Shown here in pieces: positions 9,991-18,251 of a stretch of 64,000 nucleotides of DNA. The stretch comes from Candidatus Hydrogenedentota bacterium (GTDB taxonomy: Bacteria > Hydrogenedentota > Hydrogenedentia > Hydrogenedentales > JAGMZX01), in the NCBI GenBank assembly GCA_029556545.1, contig JAKQEQ010000069.1, forward strand, positions 1 to 64,000, given 5' to 3'. Below the pieces are notes generated by a model, which saw only the letters and a program-made list of their open reading frames with translations, ran no database searches and was not told where the DNA came from. Position 1 is the stretch's first letter. The number at the start of each line of letters is the position of its first letter. Position numbers and translations under genes: made by a program.

Positions 9991-10497
9991 TCATTTCCGG
10001 GTTCGCTCGACCGCCTCACGGATGCTTGCCGCTGATCGCAAAAAGTATAAGTCACTTCCCGCCGCGGCGCTCTTCGCCCGCAGGTCGAGCAAGTCGGCCA
10101 CGTCAAGCAATTCCGCCCGCGTGCCCTCGTAGACTACGAGATCGTCTGGGTCTACACCGTCGAGGAAGTCGAGGAAGTCATCGAAATGGTAGGGCCGCCC
10201 CGCTTTCCCTTGGCAATGCTCTGCGAATAGGTGAATGATGAAATAATCCCAAGGTGGTTGCACCTCCTCGGGCAAGTCCGTCGCGTTGCCGTCCACGAGC
10301 CGGAGCAGGTCGGTGGCCGGTATGCCATGCGGATATTTGCCCTGAAAGTACCGCTGGGTCGCGCCCGAGTCGATGCCCGGATACGCGGTCGCCAGGGCAC
10401 GGGCCGCCAGTGATGCGCCGATATTCGCGCCGGGGTTTCGCGTGAACATGTCTCGATAATGGTCCACGTCTCGAAGTTGCTGTGTCCCTTGGTTCAT
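9991..10497 (-). CDS. Element protein of unknown function, 168 aa
   Basis: ATG 10497 is supported by AAGGAGAG about 8 bases upstream; a longer frame to 10671 has no such site. The product is acidic in the middle (FDDFLDFLDGVDPDDLVVYEG) and mostly helical. It contains GATQRYFQGKYPHGIPATDLLRLVDGN in two pieces, reminiscent of the layout of small phage DNA-binding regulators, but no family is recognised. It lies between the excisionase-like gene and the Cys-rich gene, all on the minus strand. Confidence 0.6.
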   Translation of the reverse strand: MNQGTQQLRDVDHYRDMFTRNPGANIGASLAARALATAYPGIDSGATQRYFQGKYPHGIPATDLLRLVDGNATDLPEEVQPPWDYFIIHLFAEHCQGKAGRPYHFDDFLDFLDGVDPDDLVVYEGTRAELLDVADLLDLRAKSAAAGSDLYFLRSAASIREAVERTRK

Positions 10498-10664
10498 GTC
10501 CTCTCTCCTTGTGCCGTTCACCCTCGGCCCTATGCCGTGGGTTGTTGCCTGTGCTCGATACGTGGCCGTCCACAGTGCGCCAGGAACGCCGACCGGGGCC
10601 GGATGGTGTCTTACCCTTGCCGGGTCGCCGTTCGCGCCGGGAAGCGCACGCCCGTGCGCAAGAA

Positions 10665-10925
10665 TCAGCATAGCGAGGCTTTCACAAGCACCTTGCCGGG
10701 GTCCGCCGCGCGTTTCGGTCGCCTACCCGCCCGGTAGGGCCATAACGGGCAGTCCGTGATCGCGCATCGCGTCACCTCCGCCGGTTGCCCGCCGCAGCAG
10801 TCGATGCACTTCGCGCGCATGGCCTTCATGGGCCGCAAGGCCGGGTCGATGGTGAAATCCCATCCAGTCAACGTGTCGCGCACCTTGCCGGGGTTCCTCA
10901 ATAGCAGTTGCCGAATCTTCTTCAT
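10665..10925 (-). CDS. Phage-type zinc-ribbon-like Cys-rich protein
   Basis: An 86-residue protein with the motif AMRAKCIDCCGGQPAEVTRC followed by DCPLWPYRAGRRP. This Cys pattern (CxxCC...C...CPLWPYR) recurs in small phage and prophage proteins and probably binds zinc; its role is unknown. Its start overlaps the stop of the upstream frame 10922-11230 in an ATGA. In the excised circle that upstream frame would be the integrase tail, so translation of this gene could depend on integrase translation. Confidence 0.7.
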   Translation of the reverse strand: MKKIRQLLLRNPGKVRDTLTGWDFTIDPALRPMKAMRAKCIDCCGGQPAEVTRCAITDCPLWPYRAGRRPKRAADPGKVLVKASLC

Positions 10926-11230
10926 GCCGTAGCATCCTTCGGGTTATCGCCCACGAGTAGCCGCACCAGGGTCGCCCGCTGTTCGGGGTCGAGGTTGCGG
11001 ATCGCCGCCGCCAAGCCTTCGAGAGGGTCGAGGTCCGCACCAGTCGCCGGGGCCGGATCGGGGGCCTCGGAGTGCAACATTTCGGCGTCGGGCGTGCAAC
11101 AATCCGTGCAACGCGGGGTTTCGGAAATGTGTAAGTCCTTGTTCCCCGCGCACTTATCGACAGGGGGCTTCCCGCCTGTCACGCCGGAGGTCGCGGGTTC
11201 AAGTCCCGTCGCTCCCGCCATTGAAAGCAC
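10922..11230 (-). CDS. Detached integrase C-terminal tail at attR
   Basis: A 102-codon frame enters from host flank (GTG 11230 or ATG 11221), reads the attachment core as MAGATGLEPATSGVTG and continues for 83 element-encoded codons ending in AIRNLDPEQRATLVRLLVGD and NPKDATA. The core is read in the same phase as in the integrase at the left end. So in a circularised element this is the natural C-terminus of the integrase; in the integrated state it is cut off from its promoter and catalytic part. It contains CTDCC, so metal binding is possible. As an independent gene it has no clear ribosome site. Confidence 0.8.
   Translation of the reverse strand: MLSMAGATGLEPATSGVTGGKPPVDKCAGNKDLHISETPRCTDCCTPDAEMLHSEAPDPAPATGADLDPLEGLAAAIRNLDPEQRATLVRLLVGDNPKDATA
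11174..11221. other. attR, 48-bp attachment core
   Basis: Exact copy of 5609-5656, holding only the 3' part of tRNA-Asp (anticodon loop to CCA). It marks the right boundary of the integrated element; host sequence resumes at 11222. Confidence 0.95.
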
Positions 11231-11289
11231 TGCGCGGCAATGGGTTACGAAGATTTCCCTTGCCGCGCTTTCTTCATTCCCCCACGCGC

Positions 11290-11442
11290 AAATCCCCTTC
11301 CTCGTTCTCGTCCTCTTCCCCGTTCTCGTTCTCGTGCTCGTTCTCGTACTCGTTCTCTTCCTCTTCCTCTTCCTCTTCCTCGTACTCGCCCTCCTACTCG
11401 CCCTCCTACTCGCCCCAATTCGTGTAATTCGTGTGATTCGTG
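11290..11442. repeat. Pyrimidine-rich hexamer tract and ATTCGTGTA repeats
   Basis: The gap 11231-11574 has no gene. Positions 11290-11414 are a degenerate CTCGTT/CTCTTC hexamer tract. Positions 11417-11442 hold tandem nonamers (AATTCGTGT, AATTCGTGT, GATTCGTGG). Similar nonamers recur near 35518 and a similar pyrimidine tract near 26948. These look like a dispersed intergenic repeat family. Confidence 0.7.
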
Positions 11443-11574
11443 GTCATATACGCTCCGTGGTCATCTGTGCTCCGGCCATCCACGGTTGGCCCCGGGGCCG
11501 GTCCATCCGCGGTTGCGCCGCGCGCCGCCTGTCCGAGACCACGCGGCCCGATCTCCCTCGACGACCTCACGCGG

Positions 11575-13023
11575 TCACACTTCCTCAACGACCTTCACCC
11601 CAAGCAAGTTGCCCAGGTGCCGGATCGCGCGGGTGTGGTCGCCGTAGTAGGCCACCCGGTGCAAGGATGCATAATAGTCTTTCGCGCTCGCGCCCAGCGC
11701 GCCGCCGCCCCAATTGTCCAGCAGCCTTTCCCCATCGCTTACCTCGACGACGATCTCGGTCCGGCAACCGCGCTCTTTGCCCTCGGGAACCTCGGGAACC
11801 TCGATGATGGTCCCCGTAAACAGCAGCAGTGTGTCCAGGTGCACCAGCTTGGTGATGGTGACTTTCTGCCCGATGCGATATCGGACCTCCGTCACGGCCC
11901 CGCCGCGGACCTCCGCGTGACGACGCAGCAGGTAGGGCGACCTCGGACTCTCGGGCCCTTCCATGCGCAACGGCGCCGAGCAGTGCGAGAGGTGAAACGC
12001 GTTCCTCGATGTATCCACGCCCGCCGCATTCCCCAGGAAACCGGCCCGGTTCAGCGCGTGCCGAAAGATCAGCATGGTCAGCAGGCAATCCATGTCGCCG
12101 TCGCAGGCGGCGGGGATTCCCCGGTCGTTCAGGCGCGAAAAGCCCAGGCACGGAAAACCGCGATTAAGCCAGCCCATGCACGTCCCGACGCACAGTCCAT
12201 CAACCCGGTTCTCGGCGATCAGTTGATCCAACGTCAGACTTGCCCTGGCGGCTTTGAGCACGTCCTCCCGGGTCGGTTCGACGACACTCGCCGCCTCGTC
12301 GATCCACGTCTGCGCCTCGCGATCCGCCGCGGTTCCGTCCACCGCCGCCATAATCTCATCATAACGCCCGTCCGCAATCTGTACGAGTTCGACCCCCAAC
12401 CGATCCTTCACCGTCTCCGGCGCATAGGACTCAGGCGTCCCCTTGAACGGCGGAGAAACAAGCACGCGGCTCCGTCGCAGCAACGGCGCCACCCGCAGCA
12501 GCGCCGCCGCGCGCTCCAGATCGTCGTAGTCGGTGCTGTTGAACAGCGTGATCCGGCGCCCCTCCTCGCGCCACGGCTTCACCAGGCACCAGTCGTGCCC
12601 GCCGACGACCGGCAGATGAAACAAGGCCGCCGGGCGACCCTGTTCGAAGACCGTCGGTAGGACTTTCGTCGGGCCGAAGATATGCGCGCTGATGGCCAAC
12701 ACGGGCGCGTCGGGACCCGCCTCGTCAAGCAGGCGCGCGGTCTGCTCGGCATTACTCGCCTGGCCGACAACGAACTCCACGTTGCCAAGGTTCTTCTCCG
12801 CTTCGGCCAGCCGCTCCCGCGCCGCCGCGATCGCCCCTTCCGACAGGCACCAACTACGGTCTCCCGGCTCGCCAGCGATGATCGCGCAGATGCGAACCTT
12901 TGCATCAACAGCGGACGCGGCGGGCGATGCCGCCGCCCCGACCGTCAAATGGCCCGTGGCCAACGCTATCCCGCCCATCGCGCTTGCCCCAAGGAACTCT
13001 CGACGCGTGCAGTGTGTACACAT
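11575..13023 (-). CDS. Tat-exported L-fucose/arabinose-isomerase-like protein
   Basis: The start at 13023 follows a GAGGT site and gives MCTHCTRREFLGASAMGG, a twin-arginine signal. The 482-residue body is organised like the sugar isomerase fold of the L-fucose/L-arabinose isomerase superfamily: an N-terminal alpha/beta region (AKVRICAIIAGEPGDRSW), a middle with DGLCVGTCMGWLNRGFPCLG and AACDGDMDC, where conserved acidic residues would bind metal, and a C-terminal beta-barrel-like domain. Export of such a protein is unusual for a cytosolic isomerase family; related Tat proteins are common in planctomycete-like bacteria. Substrate is unknown. Confidence 0.7.
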   Translation of the reverse strand: MCTHCTRREFLGASAMGGIALATGHLTVGAAASPAASAVDAKVRICAIIAGEPGDRSWCLSEGAIAAARERLAEAEKNLGNVEFVVGQASNAEQTARLLDEAGPDAPVLAISAHIFGPTKVLPTVFEQGRPAALFHLPVVGGHDWCLVKPWREEGRRITLFNSTDYDDLERAAALLRVAPLLRRSRVLVSPPFKGTPESYAPETVKDRLGVELVQIADGRYDEIMAAVDGTAADREAQTWIDEAASVVEPTREDVLKAARASLTLDQLIAENRVDGLCVGTCMGWLNRGFPCLGFSRLNDRGIPAACDGDMDCLLTMLIFRHALNRAGFLGNAAGVDTSRNAFHLSHCSAPLRMEGPESPRSPYLLRRHAEVRGGAVTEVRYRIGQKVTITKLVHLDTLLLFTGTIIEVPEVPEGKERGCRTEIVVEVSDGERLLDNWGGGALGASAKDYYASLHRVAYYGDHTRAIRHLGNLLGVKVVEEV

Positions 13024-13047
13024 GATCCGTACCTCGCTTTCTGTCAC

Positions 13048-13440
13048 CGAACCGATCGGACAAGGCGCGGCTACCCATCCGCGCCGGAATGCGATTCGTC
13101 ATGCACCCGCTTGTCACTCTGACGTTCCCCGCGTGCAACTCCCCGTTACCCTCGCCACCAGGTACTCCACTACCTAGAAAGCACGCTGACGGACAGAAGC
13201 TGTGGATGCTACTCCCCGATTCCCGCAATGACCATCAGCGATCACCATTGGACCACGATCCGCGGCGGGACTTCAACCGGCACGATAGGTCCTTTCCTTA
13301 TCGGGCGCCCTGGAGTGGGATAGCGTGCGGCTTCCCACAAGCAAAAAAGCTCTTGTGTGTTTGGGACCTTTGTGCCATACTGACCCCAACGGCGCCATGG
13401 GGGACGGCAGGGCCGCCGAAAGAGGGAGGAGGACGCCAAG
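13048..13440. other. Intergenic region between divergent genes
   Basis: About 400 bases separate the isomerase-like gene from the subtilase gene. A GGAGG-rich stretch (13424-13443) is the ribosome site of the latter. CACAAG...CTTGTG (13336-13357) is a weak hairpin. No convincing gene is seen; promoters for both directions are expected here but no strong consensus is visible. Confidence 0.4.
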
Positions 13441-13451
13441 GAGGTACTCGT

Positions 13452-16142
13452 ATGCAACCCGCATGGTTAAGGCCCCTCGTGCTTCTTGTCGCGGCAGCGT
13501 CATTCCTTTCCTGCAAGCCCAACAAGTTCACCTACGAAATCTCCTCGGAGGTCATACCGCCGATCCTGATATTGCCCACGGCCGACGGAGGCTCGACCGT
13601 CGTCGAGGCGTATCAAGACGAAAAGGGAGTCCGCACGGACTTTGTGGCGGACGAGGTGGTCATCTCGCCCGAGAACCAGGCCGAGCTGGACCAGTTTCTG
13701 AGTGACTACGGCGGAACCATCATAGATGACAACTCCGTGCCCGAACCGCCGGCATTACTCAAGGCACAGGTGAGGGTGCCCAAGGACGGCTTCCAGGCGA
13801 CCAGCTACACCGTGCGGGTCACGAAATTCCCGGACCTCGCCAATTTTGAAGCGGACGCATCGCGAAGAGGAATGAAAGGCAAGTATCTCTTTTCCTCCGA
13901 AGACGGGGTCAAGTTGATGGCCCTCACGTCCCGCGCAAGAGCGCGCGGGTTGAGGGTGCATCCCAATTTCGTCTGCCTCGGGAATGATATGCTCCATGCC
14001 ACGGAAGAGCAGCCTTCGACCGGCGGCGGCTATGACAACGCAATGGCGTACTTCGCTTTTCACGGGAAGGATGAAATGGGTTCGAGCCGCTCTTCCATCT
14101 ATAAGGCCTGGCAATTCATGGAAGCCGCCGATTACACGTTCCCGCAAGGACACGGCCTCGCCATTCTCGACGGCGGGTTCTGGCTGAACGCCACAGGCGG
14201 GCCGATGCAGAGTCCGTCGGGTATCGGAACGGACCTGCCTCCGTACATCGTACAATACGACTTTCACGAGGACGACTACATCGCCGACGGCGGGAATCCG
14301 AGCAATTGCACCGGGGGCGGCGCATGTCCATGGCACGGCAACAACACCGCCAGCGTTGCGGCCGGCTTCGTCGATAATCGCGCGGCCATCGCCGGTTCGG
14401 GCGGGCAAGTGTCGCAGCCCTACTTGTTCAAGCTCAGGCTCACCACCGACCAGCAGGACCGCGCGCTGCGAACCGCCATGGCCTGGGGTGCTGAAGTGAT
14501 CAACATGAGCTTTGGCGGCCCCTGCAACGACGATTGCATGGAGTACTATGAGGAAGTCAGCGATCTCTACAGTCATTTCCAGGAAGCGTTCGATGCGCGA
14601 ATCATCATTGTCGCCGCGGCCGGCAACGATGCCGTCGATGTCGATGCCTACAATTACATCCCCTGCCGCATCGGCGGCGTGATTTGCGTCGGCGCGCTCG
14701 AAAGCTACAAGTACAACGCCATCAGCTACTCGAACTACGGCGTCAGCGTCGATATCTGGGCCGACACGAACATCCCCGCCATGCCGAACGGCGCGTCGCC
14801 AAACGCTTTACCGACTGCCGGCGGCACAAGCGCTTCCAGCCCCCTCGTCGCCGGCGTCGTCATGATGATGAAGACCATCGATCCCACGCTGAACTCGAAC
14901 CAGATACTGGCAATCCTCCAGAACACCGCGTACAAGATCGGCCCCCAGCTGTCGCCGGACCCCAAAGTCCAGCCCACCGGCTACATGGACGCCTATCGCG
15001 CCGTCCTCGCCACCGCCAACAACCGAATCTTTGAGGACGCTTTCGAGCCCAACAACACAGAGGGGCAGGCGAAGCCCCTGAGTCCGGGCTACTATAAAGA
15101 ACTCACCCTGAACCCCGGCCAGTGGGACTACTACGCGTTCACCCTGAACGAATACGCCGCGTTAGGCTTCGACCTCGAATACATGAAGCCGATGGGTTCC
15201 ATCACCTTCAACTTGCTCGCCGACGCACCCGGCGTCGTCCTGAGCGGCGTTGCGGCGAGCGCACATGGAAAAGGCTACCAGTACAACGCGACGCTTGCCC
15301 CGCCCGGCAACTACAAGCTCCTCTTGAGCGCATATAGCCCGCAATACTATTACATGAACTTCACCAAGAGCGAAACCGGATTGTCTCCCGACGAGTTTGA
15401 AGCCAATAACACGTTTCCCGCCGCAACAAGCCTCCTGCAGACCCCCGGTTCCTGGGACCTGACGCTCCACCAGAAGAATACGGGCGACGTGGATTATTTC
15501 CTTGTCGAGATTCCCGTGTTCAGCGCCATTTCCGGCAGAGCGATCAGTATCCTGGACGCGGATGCGCCGCTGAGGGTGGACGTGCTTGATCCCAATACGC
15601 AGGCCGTGATCAACGCCTACACCGGAACGGAAGTGAAAATGGCCTTTGGCGGCGACGAAGCCGGCAAGAGATATGTCGTCAAAGTCTACAACGCGTACAC
15701 CCGTTACGTCCTCGAAATCCGGACGAAGGCCCCCGATCATCAGTGGGTCTACCTCCTCCCCCATGAACTCTTCTGGTGGGACGATCCCCTTGCCCCGATC
15801 ATGAGAAACATCCTCCGCGACGTCGAGGAATGGGTCGCCTTCACCGCCCCCGTAAGGGGCGCCGATCAAGTCACCCTCCTTGCGCGCGGCCTTGGCATAT
15901 ATCTCTACGACGCGGATATCGCGCCGCTTCAGACCGGCGCGCCCCTCTATGGCGGCGAGAATCTCGGCGCTATCGACGACCTGAAGGTCGGAGAGCGTCT
16001 CGATACTTCAATGCTAATCCCAGGGCAGACCTACCTGCTGCAGATCTATCGGACCCCCGAAGCACAAGATACGGAGGTGCCGGACGTCACCCCCGTCGGC
16101 GCCAACATCCCCTACACGCTGCAAAGCGCCTTTGCGCAATAG
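13452..16142 (+). CDS. Subtilisin-like serine protease lipoprotein (S8) with C-terminal repeats
   Basis: ATG 13452 follows AAGGAGG and gives a lipoprotein signal (LVLLVAAASFLSC, lipid Cys about residue 21); a frame extension to 13089 is discarded. The 896-residue product has the S8 triad: Asp240 (LAILDGG), His295 (PWHGNNTASVAAG) and Ser460 (GGTSASSPLVAG), with AAAGND as oxyanion-hole Asn. About 400 residues follow, with two or three units of the type DxFEPNNT...W(D)YYAFTLN (FEPNNTEGQAKPL, FEANNTFPAATSL), resembling bacterial pre-peptidase C-terminal domains. It is expected to be an outer-surface or periplasmic protease. An N-terminal propeptide-like region of about 200 residues precedes the catalytic domain. 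Confidence 0.9.
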   Translation: MQPAWLRPLVLLVAAASFLSCKPNKFTYEISSEVIPPILILPTADGGSTVVEAYQDEKGVRTDFVADEVVISPENQAELDQFLSDYGGTIIDDNSVPEPPALLKAQVRVPKDGFQATSYTVRVTKFPDLANFEADASRRGMKGKYLFSSEDGVKLMALTSRARARGLRVHPNFVCLGNDMLHATEEQPSTGGGYDNAMAYFAFHGKDEMGSSRSSIYKAWQFMEAADYTFPQGHGLAILDGGFWLNATGGPMQSPSGIGTDLPPYIVQYDFHEDDYIADGGNPSNCTGGGACPWHGNNTASVAAGFVDNRAAIAGSGGQVSQPYLFKLRLTTDQQDRALRTAMAWGAEVINMSFGGPCNDDCMEYYEEVSDLYSHFQEAFDARIIIVAAAGNDAVDVDAYNYIPCRIGGVICVGALESYKYNAISYSNYGVSVDIWADTNIPAMPNGASPNALPTAGGTSASSPLVAGVVMMMKTIDPTLNSNQILAILQNTAYKIGPQLSPDPKVQPTGYMDAYRAVLATANNRIFEDAFEPNNTEGQAKPLSPGYYKELTLNPGQWDYYAFTLNEYAALGFDLEYMKPMGSITFNLLADAPGVVLSGVAASAHGKGYQYNATLAPPGNYKLLLSAYSPQYYYMNFTKSETGLSPDEFEANNTFPAATSLLQTPGSWDLTLHQKNTGDVDYFLVEIPVFSAISGRAISILDADAPLRVDVLDPNTQAVINAYTGTEVKMAFGGDEAGKRYVVKVYNAYTRYVLEIRTKAPDHQWVYLLPHELFWWDDPLAPIMRNILRDVEEWVAFTAPVRGADQVTLLARGLGIYLYDADIAPLQTGAPLYGGENLGAIDDLKVGERLDTSMLIPGQTYLLQIYRTPEAQDTEVPDVTPVGANIPYTLQSAFAQ

Positions 16143-16304
16143 CGGCGCGAACCAGAACAATCGCATTAAGAAGTACGAGCATTCCGCTTCAATGTGAATA
16201 ATTACTCGGGGAGATATGCGAATTCGAGGTGTGGGTGTCTTGCCCTTGATCCGCGTCGCGCGCTGGAGTTCCCGCATCTCGCGGCCGAAGGCCCATGACA
16301 TAGT

Positions 16305-16488
16305 AGCCCAGGGCAACGCCCTGGGAAAATGTGCGCGCCTCAATGTGAAGCCCTGCAAGGGCGTAACAGCCAAAGAGTCCTATATGCGGGGCGCCCTCTG
16401 CCCGCGTGGAATCTTGCCGTCGTGTTTCGCCCTTTCAGGGCTTCTCTTTATATCAGCCATCCCTCTTCCCAGGGCGTTGCCCTGGGCT
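16305..16488. repeat. Large inverted repeat built from CCCAGGGC palindromes
   Basis: The 22-base segment 16305-16326 (itself a palindrome, CCCAGGGCAACGCCCTGGG) is exactly inverted at 16467-16488. Inside, AAGCCCTGCAAGGGCG (16348-16363) faces CGCCCTTTCAGGGCTT (16429-16444), its inverted copy with one change. The whole 184 bases could fold as one long hairpin or a pair of REP-like elements. It yields a spurious plus-strand reading frame. No transposase is nearby. Confidence 0.8.
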
Positions 16489-16611
16489 GTCTTGTCCGGC
16501 CCTTTCAGGGCCGCGCTCATCGCCAAATTGCGCAAACCGCGCGGTTCCCGTAGTCGGGATTATGTGCGAATTCTAATGCGATTGCCCTGGGCGCGAACAT
16601 TGACCTTGCCG

Positions 16612-16745
16612 TAATTCCCGCGAAACCTGTTTCTGCGAAAGCGGGAGCCCCCCAACGTCATTCCCGCGTAACCCGTTCCCGCGACAGCGGGAAGGAATCC
16701 AACACCCCTCCGTCATTCCCGCGCAAGCGGGAACCCAGCACGCCC
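16612..16745. repeat. Three tandem ATTCCCGC...GCGGGAA repeats
   Basis: Three diverged copies begin near 16612, 16659 and 16711 with the pattern (C)GTCATTCCCGCG...CGGGAA, an inverted-repeat family widespread in bacterial intergenic DNA. A further palindrome CGACCCTGAAAGGGTCG lies near 16829. The whole gap 16143-17067 appears to be repeats only. Confidence 0.75.
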
Positions 16746-17067
16746 CGGACAAACGCGACACGTCCGGGAAGCGGACCAACGTGAGTAGCCATAGGTGACA
16801 ACCTACGGATACGAGCACACCCAAGCAAACGACCCTGAAAGGGTCGAACCATAGACGCACAAGCTCGCCAGTGACGATCAACTATCACGTTTGGCCCCTT
16901 ACGAGCCCGCGACAAGGAATATCGCAACGAACGGCGAGGCGTTCGGCTTGGTGATGCAGGTTATCGAAGTCCCCCCCGAGCGCGCTCCGTCCCGCGCCTC
17001 CGAGTTGACCATCGGGCGCGATGAGGGCAAAATGGCGCCAGGTTAAGTCGAAGCTGGATGGCATCTC

Positions 17068-18039
17068 ATGGCGGTGCAATGCGATCTGTGCCCGAAGCAG
17101 TGCGTCATCGCGCCGGGGCAAAGCGGCGAGTGCCGGGTTCGCGTGAACGTGGACGACCGGCTCGTCGCGGTCACCTACGGTTACCCGTGCGCGGTGCACG
17201 TGGACCCGATCGAGAAGAAGCCCCTGTACCATTTTCTTCCGGGCACGCCGATTTTCAGCATCGCGACCGCGGGCTGCAATCTCCACTGCAAGAACTGCCA
17301 GAACTGGGAGATTTCCCAGGCCAACCCGGAAGACACGCGGGCGTATCACCTGCCGCCGGCGGACCTGCTTCGCGCGGCGCGCGAATACGAATGCGTGTCC
17401 ATCGCCTACACGTACACCGATCCGAACGTCTACTACGAATACACGCTGGACTCCTGTGTCCTCGCGCACGAGGCCGGACTCAAGAACGTGCTGGTCACGG
17501 CGGGCTACATCAACCCGGAGCCCATGGACCGGCTGTACCGCCACGTGGACGCGGCAAACATCGACCTCAAGGGCATGACCGAGGAGTTCTACCGCGACGT
17601 CTGCGGCGCGACGCTCGCGCCCGTGCTCGACACGCTCGTGCGCGCGAAGGCGCTCGGCGTCTGGGTCGAGGTGACGAACCTGGTCATCCCCACGCTAAAC
17701 GACAGCAACGAGGCCCTCATCGCCTTGTGCCGCTGGGTAGTCGAGAACATGGGCCGCGATACGCCCCTCCACTTCTCGCGCTTCCACCCGCAGCACCAGA
17801 TGCGCCACCTGCCGCCGACCCCCGCGGACACCTTGGACCGCGCCCGGGCCATCGCCTTGACCGAGGGTCTCGATTATGTTTACATCGGGAATATCCAGCG
17901 ACCCGACGGCGCGACCACGCATTGTCCGGCGTGTGATGCGGTCGTGGTCGAGCGGGTCGGCTACCAGGTCGCGCGGAACCGCCTGCGCGACGGCGCATGC
18001 CCGGAGTGCGCCGCGCGGGTACACGGAGTCTGGCAATGA
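17068..18039 (+). CDS. amrS: AmmeMemoRadiSam system radical SAM enzyme
   Basis: The 323-residue protein has the radical SAM cluster motif Cys70-x3-Cys74-x2-Cys77 (AGCNLHCKNCQNW). It is framed by the family's N-terminal Cys set (CDLCPKQCVIAPGQSGECRV) and a C-terminal zinc-ribbon-like pair (HCPACDA, CPECAARVHG). Length and order match the radical SAM member of the AmmeMemoRadiSam trio, which resembles pyruvate-formate-lyase activases. The reaction is unknown. It heads a tightly packed operon (overlap ATGA with the next small gene) that contains the Memo and AMMECR1 domains in one protein. Confidence 0.92.
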   Translation: MAVQCDLCPKQCVIAPGQSGECRVRVNVDDRLVAVTYGYPCAVHVDPIEKKPLYHFLPGTPIFSIATAGCNLHCKNCQNWEISQANPEDTRAYHLPPADLLRAAREYECVSIAYTYTDPNVYYEYTLDSCVLAHEAGLKNVLVTAGYINPEPMDRLYRHVDAANIDLKGMTEEFYRDVCGATLAPVLDTLVRAKALGVWVEVTNLVIPTLNDSNEALIALCRWVVENMGRDTPLHFSRFHPQHQMRHLPPTPADTLDRARAIALTEGLDYVYIGNIQRPDGATTHCPACDAVVVERVGYQVARNRLRDGACPECAARVHGVWQ

Positions 18040-18224
18040 AACGACGGGGTTTCCTGGCGCTATCGGCCCATGCGGCGCTGCTCGCTCTCGCACCGCTCGG
18101 TTGGGCCGCCCGTCGCGTCTTGCCGGACCGCGTCGTGGTCGCGCTGCGCGGCCTGCCCTATCCGGGAAGAGTATCGCCCTGGAACAGTAAACAGCGGCCC
18201 GGGCCGGGGCCTTGGGCCGGCTAA
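18036..18224 (+). CDS. Small Tat-signal protein between AmrS and Memo genes (62 aa)
   Basis: The start overlaps the stop of the radical SAM gene (ATGA). The 62-residue product begins MKRRGFLALSAHAALLALAP, a twin-arginine-type signal, and ends in a short mature part with YPGRVSPW and RPGPGPWAG. It has no Cys. Position between two members of the AmmeMemoRadiSam operon, coupling of translation and export signal make it a probable component of the system, perhaps a substrate or a membrane-tethered partner. The role is inferred from context only. Confidence 0.65.
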   Translation: MKRRGFLALSAHAALLALAPLGWAARRVLPDRVVVALRGLPYPGRVSPWNSKQRPGPGPWAG

Positions 18225-18251
18225 GAAAGCACAACGCCGGGGGAACGCGTC

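Larger units (their letters stand above)
5609..11221. mobile_element. 5.6-kb satellite-like integrative element in tRNA-Asp
   Basis: Exact 48-bp direct repeats bound the element: 5609-5656 (inside the intact tRNA-Asp) and 11174-11221. Between them nearly all genes read on the minus strand: tyrosine integrase next to the left end, small HTH regulator, two tandem P27 small-terminase-like genes, an iteron-like palindrome array, a winged-helix replication-like gene, an excisionase-like HTH gene, an unknown gene and a Cys-rich zinc-ribbon-like gene. No capsid, tail, portal, large-terminase or lysis gene is visible. Small size, own integration and regulation genes and packaging-like genes without structural genes fit a phage satellite (PICI-like), but a degenerate prophage or non-phage integrative element is possible. 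Confidence 0.9.

Noticed and set aside
9756-10238. Plus-strand gene in the satellite element
   Set aside because: No ribosome site, basic low-complexity product, and overlap with the well-supported minus-strand gene 9991-10497.
10922-11230. Independent gene carrying GATGLEPATSGVTG
   Set aside because: This peptide is the antisense translation of a tRNA; the frame is better read as the detached integrase tail.
16216-16614. 132-codon plus-strand frame
   Set aside because: It is made of the CCCAGGGC inverted repeats and lacks a ribosome site.
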